Shown here: one piece after another, positions 1 through 7,941 of the stretch | Layout of the letters: each line of letters begins with the position of its first letter | How positions within the stretch are numbered: the first letter of the stretch is position 1 | Assembly: GCF_030812315.1 (NCBI RefSeq) | Contig: NZ_JAUSSM010000020.1 | Span: 1-52,028 of the forward strand | DNA length: 52,028 bases | Direction: 5' to 3' | Origin: Arthrobacter oryzae | Lineage (GTDB): Bacteria > Actinomycetota > Actinomycetes > Actinomycetales > Micrococcaceae | Made by a program: the position numbers and the translations under genes | Notes under the pieces: model-generated | Database searches by the model: none | What the model was told of the DNA's origin: nothing | What the model saw: the letters and a program-made list of their open reading frames with translations, nothing else

Positions 1-198
1 GCGGGCGGCGGCGAGTTTCACCGCGGCCAGTCCCCGGACCAGGTACATGTTCGAGGACAGCGGCTGGCCGGTGATGGGGAAGTTCTCCACGGCCCTCAGG
101 GTGTGCACGCCCCAGTACGCGGCGGCGGGCACGTCCCGGTCGCCCAGGAGGTCGTGTTCGGAACGGGTGTCCGGGGCGGTATCGGCAATGGTGGTCAT
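1..198 (-). CDS. aspA: aspartate ammonia-lyase, N-terminal part (runs off the left edge)
   Basis: Only the first 66 codons are in the window; the gene continues past base 1. The translated start has the family hallmark near residues 13-45: SEHDLLGDRDVP, then AAYWGVHTLRAVENFPITG, as in aspartase and class II fumarase relatives. The enzyme releases ammonia from L-aspartate to give fumarate in the cytoplasm. The ATG at 198 has a GAGGA ribosome site a few bases upstream. The asparaginase gene stops only 7 bases before it, so the two are almost certainly cotranscribed and form a two-step asparagine to fumarate route. The active-site loop lies outside the window, so a fumarase assignment cannot be strictly excluded. 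Confidence 0.88.
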   Translation of the reverse strand, partial: MTTIADTAPDTRSEHDLLGDRDVPAAAYWGVHTLRAVENFPITGQPLSSNMYLVRGLAAVKLAAAR

Positions 199-205
199 GG
201 GGTCC

Positions 206-1270
206 TCACAGGGCTTCGTTGACGGGCGTGGACAGGAAATCGGCGGCCTGCAACAGACCCACGGACCGTCCGCCGCCGAGGACAGCGCCGGTGGCGATGC
301 CGGCGAGCGGTGCGGTGTCGACGTCGAGCGCTTCCAGCGCGCGGACGGTGACCGGCATGCGGGCGCGGTCCCCGCCGTCGGATATCTTCACTGCCACAGC
401 GCGTCCGTCCGGCAGTCCCACGAGCTGCACGCCCTCGAAGCCGTCCTTGGCCAGGAGCCCCGGGGCGAGGCGCATCAGTTCGGTGACATCGCGGCCAGCG
501 CCCGCCACCATTTCGGGGTGCTGCATCATCGCGCGGCCGACGGCGGCGTCCGGGCTTTCGGGGTCGGTCACCACTGCGGAGGTGATCCGGCCGAACGCGC
601 GGGCCATTCCGCGGAGGGTGAGGGCGAACAGGGGAGTGCCGCAGCCGTCGGTGCTGGTGCGCTCGGGTTCTTCCCCCGTGAGTTCCCGGACCGTGTTTGC
701 TACGAGCCGCTGCAGGGGGTGTCCGGGATCAAGGTAGCCGCGGACCGGCCAGCCGTTGATGACGCAGGTTGCGGCCATGGCGGCGTGCTTGCCCGAGCAG
801 TTCTGGGTCAGCTGGGTGGCGGTTCCGCCGTTGCGAAGCCATTCCTCCCGTTCATCGGAACCGTACGGGAGGTCAGTGCTGTTTTCCAGGGCGTCCGTCG
901 TGAGGCCGTGCATTTCGAGGATGCGGAGGGCGCCGTCGCGGTGCACCGCGGCTCCGGAGTGGCTGGCCGCCGTGAGGGCGAGGAGATCGGCGGGAAGGTC
1001 GAGGCCGGCGCCGACCATGGCCACGGCCTGCAGTGGTTTGAGGGACGACCGCGGGTAGAAAGGGGTCAGCGGGTCCCCCGCGGAGAACAGTGTGCGGAGC
1101 CCGCCGTCAGCCGATTCGTCCGGGGCGGTGGCGATCACTGAGCCGTAGTGGACGCTTTCCACAAGCCCGTCTCGGGTCTGCACCGCCAAAGCGGTGTGCA
1201 GCGGCAGTGCCGGGAGGTCCGGGGTCTGAACCGGAGTCTGGGCAGGAACGGGCAGGGCAGGGGAGAGCAT
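206..1270 (-). CDS. L-asparaginase, asparaginase II family (Rhizobium etli type)
   Basis: This 354-residue protein should hydrolyse L-asparagine to aspartate and ammonia in the cytoplasm. It fits the asparaginase II family rather than the AnsA/AnsB family. The segment RDGLVESVHYG starts at about residue 33, and an SxxK pair lies in RSSLKPLQ (S75, K78). The CSGK motif (C158, K161) and the Cys of STDGCGTP (C210) correspond in order and spacing to the zinc ligands known from the R. etli enzyme. The ATG has an AAGGA site 5 bases upstream. It lies between a GntR regulator 51 bp upstream and aspA 7 bp downstream, which suggests one catabolic operon. About 25 residues before the conserved start look like an extra tail, so a later start is possible. 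Confidence 0.9.
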   Translation of the reverse strand: MLSPALPVPAQTPVQTPDLPALPLHTALAVQTRDGLVESVHYGSVIATAPDESADGGLRTLFSAGDPLTPFYPRSSLKPLQAVAMVGAGLDLPADLLALTAASHSGAAVHRDGALRILEMHGLTTDALENSTDLPYGSDEREEWLRNGGTATQLTQNCSGKHAAMAATCVINGWPVRGYLDPGHPLQRLVANTVRELTGEEPERTSTDGCGTPLFALTLRGMARAFGRITSAVVTDPESPDAAVGRAMMQHPEMVAGAGRDVTELMRLAPGLLAKDGFEGVQLVGLPDGRAVAVKISDGGDRARMPVTVRALEALDVDTAPLAGIATGAVLGGGRSVGLLQAADFLSTPVNEAL

Positions 1271-1321
1271 GGGGTCCTTGGGTTTCGGTGCTGTGTGTCG
1301 GGTGTGCGTCGGTGGCTGGGA

Positions 1322-2017
1322 CTACTGGTTGAGGATGGAGTCGAGGGCCGCGCCCACGGCCTGCAGGTGTTCCCGCATGGCGGAGCTGGCCTCGGCGGCG
1401 TTGCCGGTTTCGATGGCTGCCAGGATCCGCTGGTGTTCCTGGTCGGAGGCGTGCTGGCGGTCCGCCACCATGTTGAGCGTTTCGGACTGGTGCGCCAGGG
1501 CGTCGCGGATGTCGGAGACCACGTTTTCGAACACCTTGTTGTGGCTGGCTCGGGCGATGGCTGCGTGGAAGCTGGAGTCGAGGGCCACCCAGGATTCGGG
1601 GTCGTCCTCGGCGGCCATTGCGGCGACGATCTCCCGCAGCCCTTCAAGTTCCTCTGGCGTGCGCCGTTCGGCGGCCAGGCCGGCGGCCGGGACTTCGATG
1701 TGCGGCCGGGCCTCAGTGAGGTCCAGGGCGGAATACTGGCCGAGCACCAGGTCCTTGGCCACGCGGTTGGCCACCACGAATGTGCCGCGGCCGGTCTTGG
1801 TCATGGTCAGGCCGAGGGCGTTGCAGGAGCGCAACGCTTCCCGGACCACAGAACGGCTCACCCCGTACTGCTGGGAAAGGGTGGCCTCGGAGCTCAGTTT
1901 GGCGCCGATCTCCAGCTTGCCGGATTCGATGTCCGCGCGGAGGACGTTGAAGACGGCCTCTGCCGCGCTAAGGCGGGTTAGAGGCTGTCCTGCTGTCCGG
2001 CTGTCTGACAGGTTCAC
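1322..2017 (-). CDS. GntR-family transcriptional regulator, FCD subfamily
   Basis: The 231-residue protein has an N-terminal winged helix (about residues 15-85, including VSRSVVREALR) followed by an all-helical FCD ligand domain (about 95-225). The FCD domain shows the usual metal-site histidines, in SFHAAIARASHN, EHQRI and MREHL. FCD regulators typically bind small carboxylates and repress adjacent catabolic genes. As the first gene of the run GntR-asparaginase-aspA, it probably senses asparagine, aspartate or fumarate; that link is inference from position only. The start is a GTG without a clear ribosome site, so a leaderless transcript or a slightly later start is possible. Confidence 0.85.
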   Translation of the reverse strand: MNLSDSRTAGQPLTRLSAAEAVFNVLRADIESGKLEIGAKLSSEATLSQQYGVSRSVVREALRSCNALGLTMTKTGRGTFVVANRVAKDLVLGQYSALDLTEARPHIEVPAAGLAAERRTPEELEGLREIVAAMAAEDDPESWVALDSSFHAAIARASHNKVFENVVSDIRDALAHQSETLNMVADRQHASDQEHQRILAAIETGNAAEASSAMREHLQAVGAALDSILNQ

Positions 2018-2079
2018 GTTTCAAATATGGCACGGGTCACACAGGCTGTCAATTGCGCGTCGGTCGCGATGAGCAGGGT

Positions 2080-2162
2080 CGGTACGTTCGTTCCGAAACT
2101 CCCTGTTCAACCAGGCGTATCCTCCCTAGAATGGAAAGCGGCAAAGGAAACGGTACGTTCGT
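2080..2162. promoter_or_regulatory. probable HipB operator pair upstream of hipBA
   Basis: The 12-mer CGGTACGTTCGT occurs at 2080-2091 and again at 2151-2162, 71 bp apart. Each lies in an imperfect palindrome of the form GGnACG-N2-CGTnCC (GGTACGTTCGTTCC and GGTACGTTCGTGCC, 10 of 14 positions symmetric). The downstream copy ends 20 bases before the hipB start. Two spaced operators are the usual layout for cooperative HipB autorepression. Binding is inferred. Confidence 0.5.
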
Positions 2163-2181
2163 GCCTATCGGGAGGTCCAGC

Positions 2182-2460
2182 ATGGCGGATGCGTTTACTG
2201 ACGGGCTTGCGGCCGCGGTCCGCGCCCGCCGGGCTGCCCTGCGGCTCACCCAGCATGACCTGGCGCAGCTCGCCGGAGTCTCCGAACGCTTCGTCCGGTT
2301 TGTTGAGCAGGGGAAGCGCAGCGTGCAGCTCGACTCGCTCCTGCCGCTGCTGGAGACGCTCGGGCTTGAGCTTCAGCTGACCACGCGGACACGTGCCGCG
2401 GCCTGGGCCATCGACGGACACCGGGCCACCAACCAGTCCCTGCCGGGGAACAGGCCATGA
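2182..2460 (+). CDS. hipB: HipB-like antitoxin, XRE-family DNA-binding protein
   Basis: A 92-residue helix-turn-helix protein. The XRE fold covers about residues 8-62, with RLTQHDLAQLAGVSERFVR as helices 2-3 and LLPLLETLGLEL as the closing helix. An ATG at 2182 was preferred over upstream in-frame starts because GGAGGT lies just ahead of it, and because the upstream sequence holds the candidate operators. Its stop overlaps the hipA start by 4 bases (ATGA). By analogy with HipB it should bind its own promoter as a dimer and neutralise the HipA kinase. The C-terminal 25 residues look disordered, fitting a tail that touches or is degraded from the toxin. Confidence 0.85.
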   Translation: MADAFTDGLAAAVRARRAALRLTQHDLAQLAGVSERFVRFVEQGKRSVQLDSLLPLLETLGLELQLTTRTRAAAWAIDGHRATNQSLPGNRP

Positions 2461-3686
2461 GACACCGCGTCGCCGACGTCTATAAGGCCGGCGTACTGGC
2501 CGCGCGGCTCGATCGGCATGAGGGCGGCACGAAGTTCAGCTACCTCCCGGCCTACCTGGCGGCGGGAGGTCCCGCCGTCGCCAGTTCCTTGCCCCTCACC
2601 GCCAAGCCGGTGCTGTCAGCGGCGGGTGCCGCACCGCCGTATTTCACCGGGCTCCTGCCGGAGGGCAGGCGGCTGAATGCGCTGCGGCGCTCGGTGAAAA
2701 CCAGCGTGGATGACGAACTCTCGCTCCTGATCGTTGCCGGCGCCAACCCGGTGGGCGATGTGCAGATCGTGGGCCACGGCGAACCCCTGGACCCGGACGA
2801 GCACGCGGTGGAACTGAACCCGAAGGCGCCGGTCGATTTCGACGCGCTCCTGGGCGATTCCGGGCTGATCGACCCCGTTGCCCTGGCCGGCGTGCAGGAC
2901 AAGCTGTCTGCCGGGATGATCTCCATGCCCGTGGCCAGTGCCGGCCGGCGCTACATCCTCAAGCTCAATGCGCCCGAATTCCCGCACGTGGTGGAAAACG
3001 AGCTGGTGATGTTCCGCTATGCGGCAAGGCTGAGGATTCCGCTCAGCCGTGTGCGGTTGATCCGGGACGTCGGTGGCCGGCCGGGGCTGCTGGTGGAGCG
3101 GTTTGACCGGATTCCGCTGCCGGGCGGCGCGCACGGCGCGGTGCAGCGGCTAGCTGTGGAGGATGGTGCGCAGGTGCTGGGGCTCTACCCGGCGGACAAA
3201 TACAACGTGGGCTATGGGCAGGTGTGCCGCGCCCTGGCCGAGTACTGCGCGGCGCCGCTGCCGGCCCTGCGGAACCTGGCCATCCAGGCTGCCTTCGCAT
3301 GGCTGAGCGGGAACGGCGACCTTCATGCCAAGAACGTGTCCATGGTTCAGCAGCCGTCGGGTGAGTGGTCCATCGCGCCGGTGTACGACATCCCCTCCAC
3401 GGTGGTTTACGGCGACAAAACGCTGGCCCTGACGCTGGACGGCAAGCGGACGGGGATCTCGCGGAAGCATTTCCTCGGCTGGGCCACGGGCCTGGGGCTG
3501 ACGGAACGCGCTGCGGTGCAGGTGCTGGAGCTGGGACTGAAGGCGTCCGGTCCGCTGGTGGCAGACCTGGAAACGGGCACGGCCTTCGCAGGAGCGGACG
3601 ACGACGGCGCCTCACCGTTTTCGGCGATCGTCACCAGGTCGTGGCTCAAGGAACTCAAGCACCGCCGCCGGCTGCTGGAGGCGTAG
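2457..3686 (+). CDS. hipA: HipA-like serine/threonine kinase toxin
   Basis: At 409 residues it has the usual HipA length and layout. A HipA N-terminal domain (to about 110, with PYFTGLLPEGRRLNALR) is followed by LAGVQDKLSAGMI near 145-157, the glycine-rich segment of HipA kinases. After the lysine-bearing RYILKLNAPEF come the catalytic loop GNGDLHAKN (about 285-293) and the metal-binding aspartate in PVYDIPS (about 311). All key kinase residues appear present, so it is probably active. HipA kinases phosphorylate targets such as glutamyl-tRNA synthetase and cause growth arrest; the target here is unknown. It is translationally coupled to hipB. Confidence 0.88.
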   Translation: MRHRVADVYKAGVLAARLDRHEGGTKFSYLPAYLAAGGPAVASSLPLTAKPVLSAAGAAPPYFTGLLPEGRRLNALRRSVKTSVDDELSLLIVAGANPVGDVQIVGHGEPLDPDEHAVELNPKAPVDFDALLGDSGLIDPVALAGVQDKLSAGMISMPVASAGRRYILKLNAPEFPHVVENELVMFRYAARLRIPLSRVRLIRDVGGRPGLLVERFDRIPLPGGAHGAVQRLAVEDGAQVLGLYPADKYNVGYGQVCRALAEYCAAPLPALRNLAIQAAFAWLSGNGDLHAKNVSMVQQPSGEWSIAPVYDIPSTVVYGDKTLALTLDGKRTGISRKHFLGWATGLGLTERAAVQVLELGLKASGPLVADLETGTAFAGADDDGASPFSAIVTRSWLKELKHRRRLLEA

Positions 3687-3749
3687 GGCAGTCCGTGCCG
3701 CAAAGGTGAGTCCCGGCGTCGGGCGCTTGCCAAAGAAGCAAAGCAGCAA

Positions 3750-4367
3750 TTAGAGGTGCTGGATCCCGGCCCGCTGCATCGCGTCCTTGTAGATCTCGAC
3801 GCTCTTGCTGAGCAGCTCTTCCTGTTTGTTCGCGGAAACCGCAAAGGCCCGGCCGCCGAGGGCGCTGGCCTTATAGACCTTGATCCCGGAGTTCTTCAGG
3901 GACTGGTGGTACGTCTTTTCGAAGAGCGTCAGGAAGGTCTGGGCATCCGTGCCGTGGGCGATGATGGCGGAAACGCGCTTGTTGATCTTCAGGAACTGGC
4001 GGAAGGGCCTGAGGCCGTCCGTCTTTTCCTGCACGTTGAGGGCGGACGGCAGATCGGGATCGCGCACCCAGGGGTAGGCGTTCCACGGCATCACGTAGCG
4101 GGGGTCGAGTTCCACGATTTCGTAGATTGAGGTGGCCCGCCGGGCTGCTTCGTCGTCGTTGAAGTGCGAAACGAAGCCCGATTCGGTGCCCTTTCCGGGG
4201 CTGACATGGAGACTGACGATCCTGCACTCGTCCTCATCATGGACGGGGTCGATGTACGGGACTACTGAGCCCGGCTTCTTTTCCATGAGTTCGTCGCAAA
4301 GCTGGGTTACAGCAGCGATGTTCGGTTCCTGCAGCAGGGCCTTTTTTTCGTCCCAGTCAATCGTCAC
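3750..4367 (-). CDS. hypothetical protein, possibly uracil-DNA-glycosylase-like
   Basis: A 205-residue soluble protein with no signal or membrane segment. The segment RYVMPWNAYPWVRD and the later VSAIIAHGTDAQ faintly recall the two active-site regions of uracil-DNA-glycosylase superfamily proteins. The similarity is too weak for a functional claim. The GTG start has a GGGAG site 6-8 bases upstream. It converges with hipA, 63 bp away, and stands alone. Base composition and codon use look like its neighbours. Confidence 0.65.
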   Translation of the reverse strand: MTIDWDEKKALLQEPNIAAVTQLCDELMEKKPGSVVPYIDPVHDEDECRIVSLHVSPGKGTESGFVSHFNDDEAARRATSIYEIVELDPRYVMPWNAYPWVRDPDLPSALNVQEKTDGLRPFRQFLKINKRVSAIIAHGTDAQTFLTLFEKTYHQSLKNSGIKVYKASALGGRAFAVSANKQEELLSKSVEIYKDAMQRAGIQHL

Positions 4368-4473
4368 GATTTCTCCCTCAGCACACGGCGTCCAGAATCA
4401 GGCGTCTGGTTCCACTCTACGCTTTTGGCCGGGGTTGATGTTCGGCGGGTTTCAACTCTTGCGCTGAGCCCTA

Positions 4474-4508
4474 AGTGGTAGCTACATGAGTAATGAACCA
4501 GTACACCA
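4474..4508. promoter_or_regulatory. possible operator of the YtrA-type regulator
   Basis: AGTGGT (4474-4479) and ACCAGT (4497-4502) form an imperfect inverted repeat about 40 bp before the GntR gene, next to a perfect palindrome GTAGCTAC and an AGTACACC. YtrA-family operators contain such AGT/ACACC-like arms. The match is by eye and weak. Confidence 0.25.
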
Positions 4509-4544
4509 AGCCCGGCTCCGGGTCGCAGGGAGGGAGGATCGGCA

Positions 4545-4934
4545 GTGCTTGACGATTCTCGTCCGATTTTCATCCAGATTGCCGAGCTCATCGAGGGTGA
4601 CATCGTGGCCGGAACGCTTTTGGAGGAGGCGCAGGCGCCGTCCACCAACGAGCTCGCCGCCTTCTACCGGATCAACCCGGCGACGGCCGCCAAGGGGATC
4701 AACAAGCTTGTAGATGAGGGGATCCTCTACAAGAAAAGGGGGATTGGCATGTTTGTTGCCACCGGAGCACGGACCCGGTTGCTGGAGCGCCGGAGGGAAG
4801 AGTTTTACCAGGACTACATCCAGCCGCTGACCCGTGAGGCGGCCAAACTCGGCATCAGCGCCGAAGTCCTGACAGAAATGATTAGCCGCAGCAGCGCGGA
4901 GCCCGTACTAACTGAAAGGAGCGCGGGACGGTGA
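4545..4934 (+). CDS. GntR-family regulator, YtrA subfamily
   Basis: A 129-residue repressor made of a GntR winged helix (about residues 5-75, with ELAAFYRINPATAAKGINKL as the recognition region) and a short helical tail, as in the YtrA subfamily. Members normally control an ABC transporter encoded directly downstream. The GTG start has AGGGAGG 8 bases upstream. Its stop overlaps the start of an ABC ATPase gene by 4 bases. The regulator looks intact, while the transporter it should control is broken. It may therefore be an orphan regulator acting elsewhere, or be on the way to loss. Confidence 0.87.
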   Translation: MLDDSRPIFIQIAELIEGDIVAGTLLEEAQAPSTNELAAFYRINPATAAKGINKLVDEGILYKKRGIGMFVATGARTRLLERRREEFYQDYIQPLTREAAKLGISAEVLTEMISRSSAEPVLTERSAGR

Positions 4935-5758
4935 ACGGAGAACAGCCGCCAGTCATTGACCTGACCGGTGTCACCAAGAGATACAAAGACATCAATGCGG
5001 TGGACGGGGTTACCCTTCGCATCGACGGCGGGAAGATCTACGGCCTGCTGGGAAGGAACGACGCCGGCAAGACAACACTGATGTCCGTTCTTACGGCCCA
5101 GGATCCCGAAACTTCCGGTGACGTTAAGGTCTTTGGGAAACACCCCTATGAGAACGACCGCATCCTGTCCCGGATCTGTTTCATCAGGGAATCGCAGAAA
5201 TACCCGGAGGACTTCACCCCCGCGCAGGCCTTCAATCAGCCGCGCTGTTCTTTGACAACTGGGACCAGCACTTCGCCGACCGGCTGGCGGAAGAGTTCAC
5301 CCTCCCGCTCAAGCGCCGGATCAAGAAGCTTTCACGCGGCCAACTGTCCGCAGTCGGCGTCATTATCGGCTCGCTTCGCGCTCCGAACTGACGTTCTTCG
5401 ACGAACCCTACCTGGGGCTCGACGCCGAGGCGCGGCAGATCTTCTATGACCGCCTGGTGGAGGACTACTCCCGGCATCCGCGCACCATCATTCTCTCGTC
5501 GCACCTGATCGATGAAGTGGCCAACCTGCTTGAACACGTCATCCTGATCGACAAGGGACGCATCGTTCTCGACGACGACGCCGAGAGCATCCGGGGCTCG
5601 GCCGTCACCGTCACGGGCGAGACGACAAAGGTCACCGCTTCACAGCGGGCCGGAGGGTCCTGCACCGGGAAGGGCTTGGGTCACTCGCCTCGGTCACCAT
5701 TGAGGCCCGGCTCGGCAGTGAAGACCGCGACTTGGCCGCGGATCTGGGGCTCGAGCTA
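4931..5758 (+). pseudogene. ABC transporter ATP-binding protein, degraded
   Basis: The translation is recognisably an ABC ATPase of the YtrB type but is cut by three single-base losses. At about 5236 the frame shifts before ALFFDNWDQHFADRLAEEF. At about 5370 it shifts just after the GVIIG following LSRGQLSAV. At about 5634 it shifts before RFTAGRRVLHREGLG. Reading across the breaks restores the signature region (LSRGQ), Walker B and D-loop (LTFFDEPYLGLD) and H-loop (ILSSHLIDEV). The Walker A motif is also altered: GRNDAGKTT, with Asp (codon 5060-5062) where Gly is expected. The 3' end runs directly into permease sequence. Several independent lesions argue against simple sequencing error. Confidence 0.85.
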
Positions 5759-6388
5759 TCCGCGGTGATCCTGGCGGGGTCCTTCGCACTCACCTATGCG
5801 ATCTGGCTCATCGTCCCGAACCACGACGGCGAACCGCTCTACTCGGGTGCCTCCCAGGCTGTCGTCTGGTACTTCCTGGCGCTGGGCATCCAGTCCCTCA
5901 CCATGACCTTCCCCTTCTCACAAGCCATGAGCGTCAGCCGCCGTACGTTCTTTATCGGAACCACCGGCCTCTTCGCCGTCGTGGCCCTGGTTGTCAGCGT
6001 GTTGTATTACTTGCTGGGGCTGGTGGAGGTAGCGACCGGCGGCTAGGGCCTGAAGGGGCGGCTGTACGCGCTTGGCTGGGTGGCGGGAAGCCCGGCGATA
6101 GTCCAGATCCTCTTCTACTTCCTCGTCATGGTGGGCCTGTTCATGATCGGCTTCTGGTTTGCCACTGTCTACAAGCGGTGGCGGACCACAGGAATGCTGG
6201 TCGCCTGGGCCGCCATTGCGCTCCTGCTTATCGGCCTGTTGGCACTGACTACGTGGCAGGGATGGTGGCCGCAAGTGGGAGCCTGGTTCGCGGTCCAGAC
6301 GCCCTTCAGCGTTAGCGGCTGGACGGCCGTGTTCTGCGCTGTCCTCGCCGTGGGCTCGTACCTGACCCTGCGCCGGGCAACGCCGTAA
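5759..6388 (+). pseudogene. ABC transporter permease remnant, N-terminally truncated with an internal stop
   Basis: In-frame sequence after the ATPase remnant encodes a multi-pass membrane protein. Segments include AVILAGSFALTYAIWLIV, AVVWYFLALGIQSL, TGLFAVVALVVSVLYYLLGL, ILFYFLVMVGLFMIGFWFA, WAAIALLLIGLLAL and a C-terminal helix ending SYLTLRRATP. Its own start and first residues are missing: the ATPase tail (DLAADLGLELS) is joined straight to the first membrane helix. A TAG at 6044-6046 interrupts the gene where VATGG-W-G would be expected (TGG to TAG); the same frame then stays open to 6388. It is the partner permease of the degraded ATPase. Confidence 0.83.
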
Positions 6389-6420
6389 GCAGGCCGTGCC
6401 GTTCGTAGGCCGTGCCGTAA

Positions 6421-6446
6421 GTGGCCGCGGCTCACGCCGCGGCCAC
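6421..6446. terminator. hairpin between convergent genes
   Basis: GTGGCCGCGGC and GCCGCGGCCAC form a perfect 11-bp stem with a TCAC loop. The loop contains the stop codon of the DUF222-HNH gene on the minus strand, so that gene's last alanine codons form one arm. There is no clear T-run, so intrinsic termination is only possible. The TAGGCCGTGCCGT duplication just upstream (about 6392-6419) has no obvious role. Confidence 0.35.
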
Positions 6447-7805
6447 AGCCCTGAGCCTGCCGCGTTTGAGCGCCTTGGCCAGGTGCCGGAGTTCGCGCCG
6501 ATGGCGGGAGGCCGCTGCATCGGGAGGCAGATGCCCCGGCAACGGCGGGGCCGTGGACTGGTAGCTGTGCCCGGTGGGCGTTGTCAGTTGGATAGTCTGC
6601 CGGGGTCCGGGCCGGGGGTGGGCGCTCCACCCGGGCGATTCCTTGGTGTGGTTGCAGGCTTCACAGAGTCCTGCGCCGTTGCTCTGCGTCGTCGTTCCGC
6701 CGCTGTGCCAGGGGAGGACATGGTCCAGGTGCCTGATCGGGGCGTCGCAATACGGCGTACGGCACGTGTGGTCCCGGATTTGGACAAAGCGGCGCAATCC
6801 GGGCGGGAAGAGCCTTCTCTTCGATTCCATTGCGACCAGATCTCCGGTGCCCGGAGCGGTGTAGAGCCGCCGGAGCCAAACGTTCATGGGCCGGTCCTGA
6901 TTTTGGACAGTAATCCCCCGGGCCCATCCGGCAGGGACGATGCCGTAACCGGGCAGCCGCGCAGGTTCGCTGTCTGCCTGGAACAGCGTGCGGTCGGTCA
7001 TGACGAGCTGGATCTCGATGCCGCTGATTCCACCCGCAGTCCCCGTGGTGCGTTCAACGAGCGCGTCGGCCATGAGCTGGCCGCGGGAGCGCGGGTCTCC
7101 GTCGGAGCGGAAGGCGTCGGCATGCTTTGTGAGGGCCGCATGGACCGCCACGCCCTCGGCTACTGGGAGCAACGCCGTCAGGTAGCACATGGTGTCGGGC
7201 GCGGGCCGAAGACTCACGTGGCGTTCGGCGGCGGCGTGGCTGGCGCGGTCCGCAACAGACCGAGGATCGCGCCGGTAGGCGGCGGTCCGTGCCGCGGAGA
7301 TAACGGCACGATCGCCCGCTCCGCTGAACCTCCCGCCGTCGGACATCAATTCCTCGTCGACGGCGCTGCGGTCCGTTCCGGACAGGCAAGCGGTCTCACG
7401 TACTAAAAGCGTGGCGCGCCACTCATTGAGCTGACCCGTTTCCAGCCCGGCGAGGGTGTGCGGCATCTCGGTGACGAGCGCCTTCGCGAGACCAAGGAGC
7501 CGGCTGCCCCTGGCCGGTGATTCCCGCCGGGCGAGGGCGATCTGTGCCGCGACGCCAGTGCCCAGTTCGTCGGCTGGCACACCGGCGCGTGCCTGATCGC
7601 TGCGCTGTTTCAGGTCAAAGGAAACGGTGATCCGGGCCTGCAGCGCGGCCGCGGCGGACTTACACGCCTCGAGGTCGCGCAGCTGATCAATCATCCCTGC
7701 GCTGTCCACGGCCGGCAGTGTGTCAGCGAGGGCGCGGATCATTTCCTTGACCGTCGCACCCGCTGCTGCTCTCGAACCCACTTCAGGCCTCTGTCCGCCG
7801 TCCAT
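6432..7805 (-). CDS. DUF222 domain protein with C-terminal HNH endonuclease motif
   Basis: The ATG at 7805 gives a 457-residue protein and has GGGGAGA about 8 bases upstream; a longer frame starts inside the neighbouring gene and was rejected. Residues about 20-300 form the helical, Ala/Arg-rich DUF222 region. The C-terminal part (about 345-395) carries an HNH-type zinc/nuclease motif: CRTPYC, then HLDHVLPWHSGG, then CEACNHTKE. This is the 13E12-type family that occurs in many copies in actinobacterial genomes. Its function is unknown, but mobile or repeated character is often suggested. No terminal repeats were seen around this copy. Confidence 0.85.
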   Translation of the reverse strand: MDGGQRPEVGSRAAAGATVKEMIRALADTLPAVDSAGMIDQLRDLEACKSAAAALQARITVSFDLKQRSDQARAGVPADELGTGVAAQIALARRESPARGSRLLGLAKALVTEMPHTLAGLETGQLNEWRATLLVRETACLSGTDRSAVDEELMSDGGRFSGAGDRAVISAARTAAYRRDPRSVADRASHAAAERHVSLRPAPDTMCYLTALLPVAEGVAVHAALTKHADAFRSDGDPRSRGQLMADALVERTTGTAGGISGIEIQLVMTDRTLFQADSEPARLPGYGIVPAGWARGITVQNQDRPMNVWLRRLYTAPGTGDLVAMESKRRLFPPGLRRFVQIRDHTCRTPYCDAPIRHLDHVLPWHSGGTTTQSNGAGLCEACNHTKESPGWSAHPRPGPRQTIQLTTPTGHSYQSTAPPLPGHLPPDAAASRHRRELRHLAKALKRGRLRAVAAA

Positions 7806-7941
7806 GCCATAAGTCTCCCCGCGACCACTGACAATAAGGCGGCTACTCAACCCGAGGATCCGGCGGATCCGCCGGTTCAGGGGAACGGCCCGCATACGAC
7901 TACTGCGCGGGCGGGCCGTTCCGGGAAGGGTGTAGCTGTCC

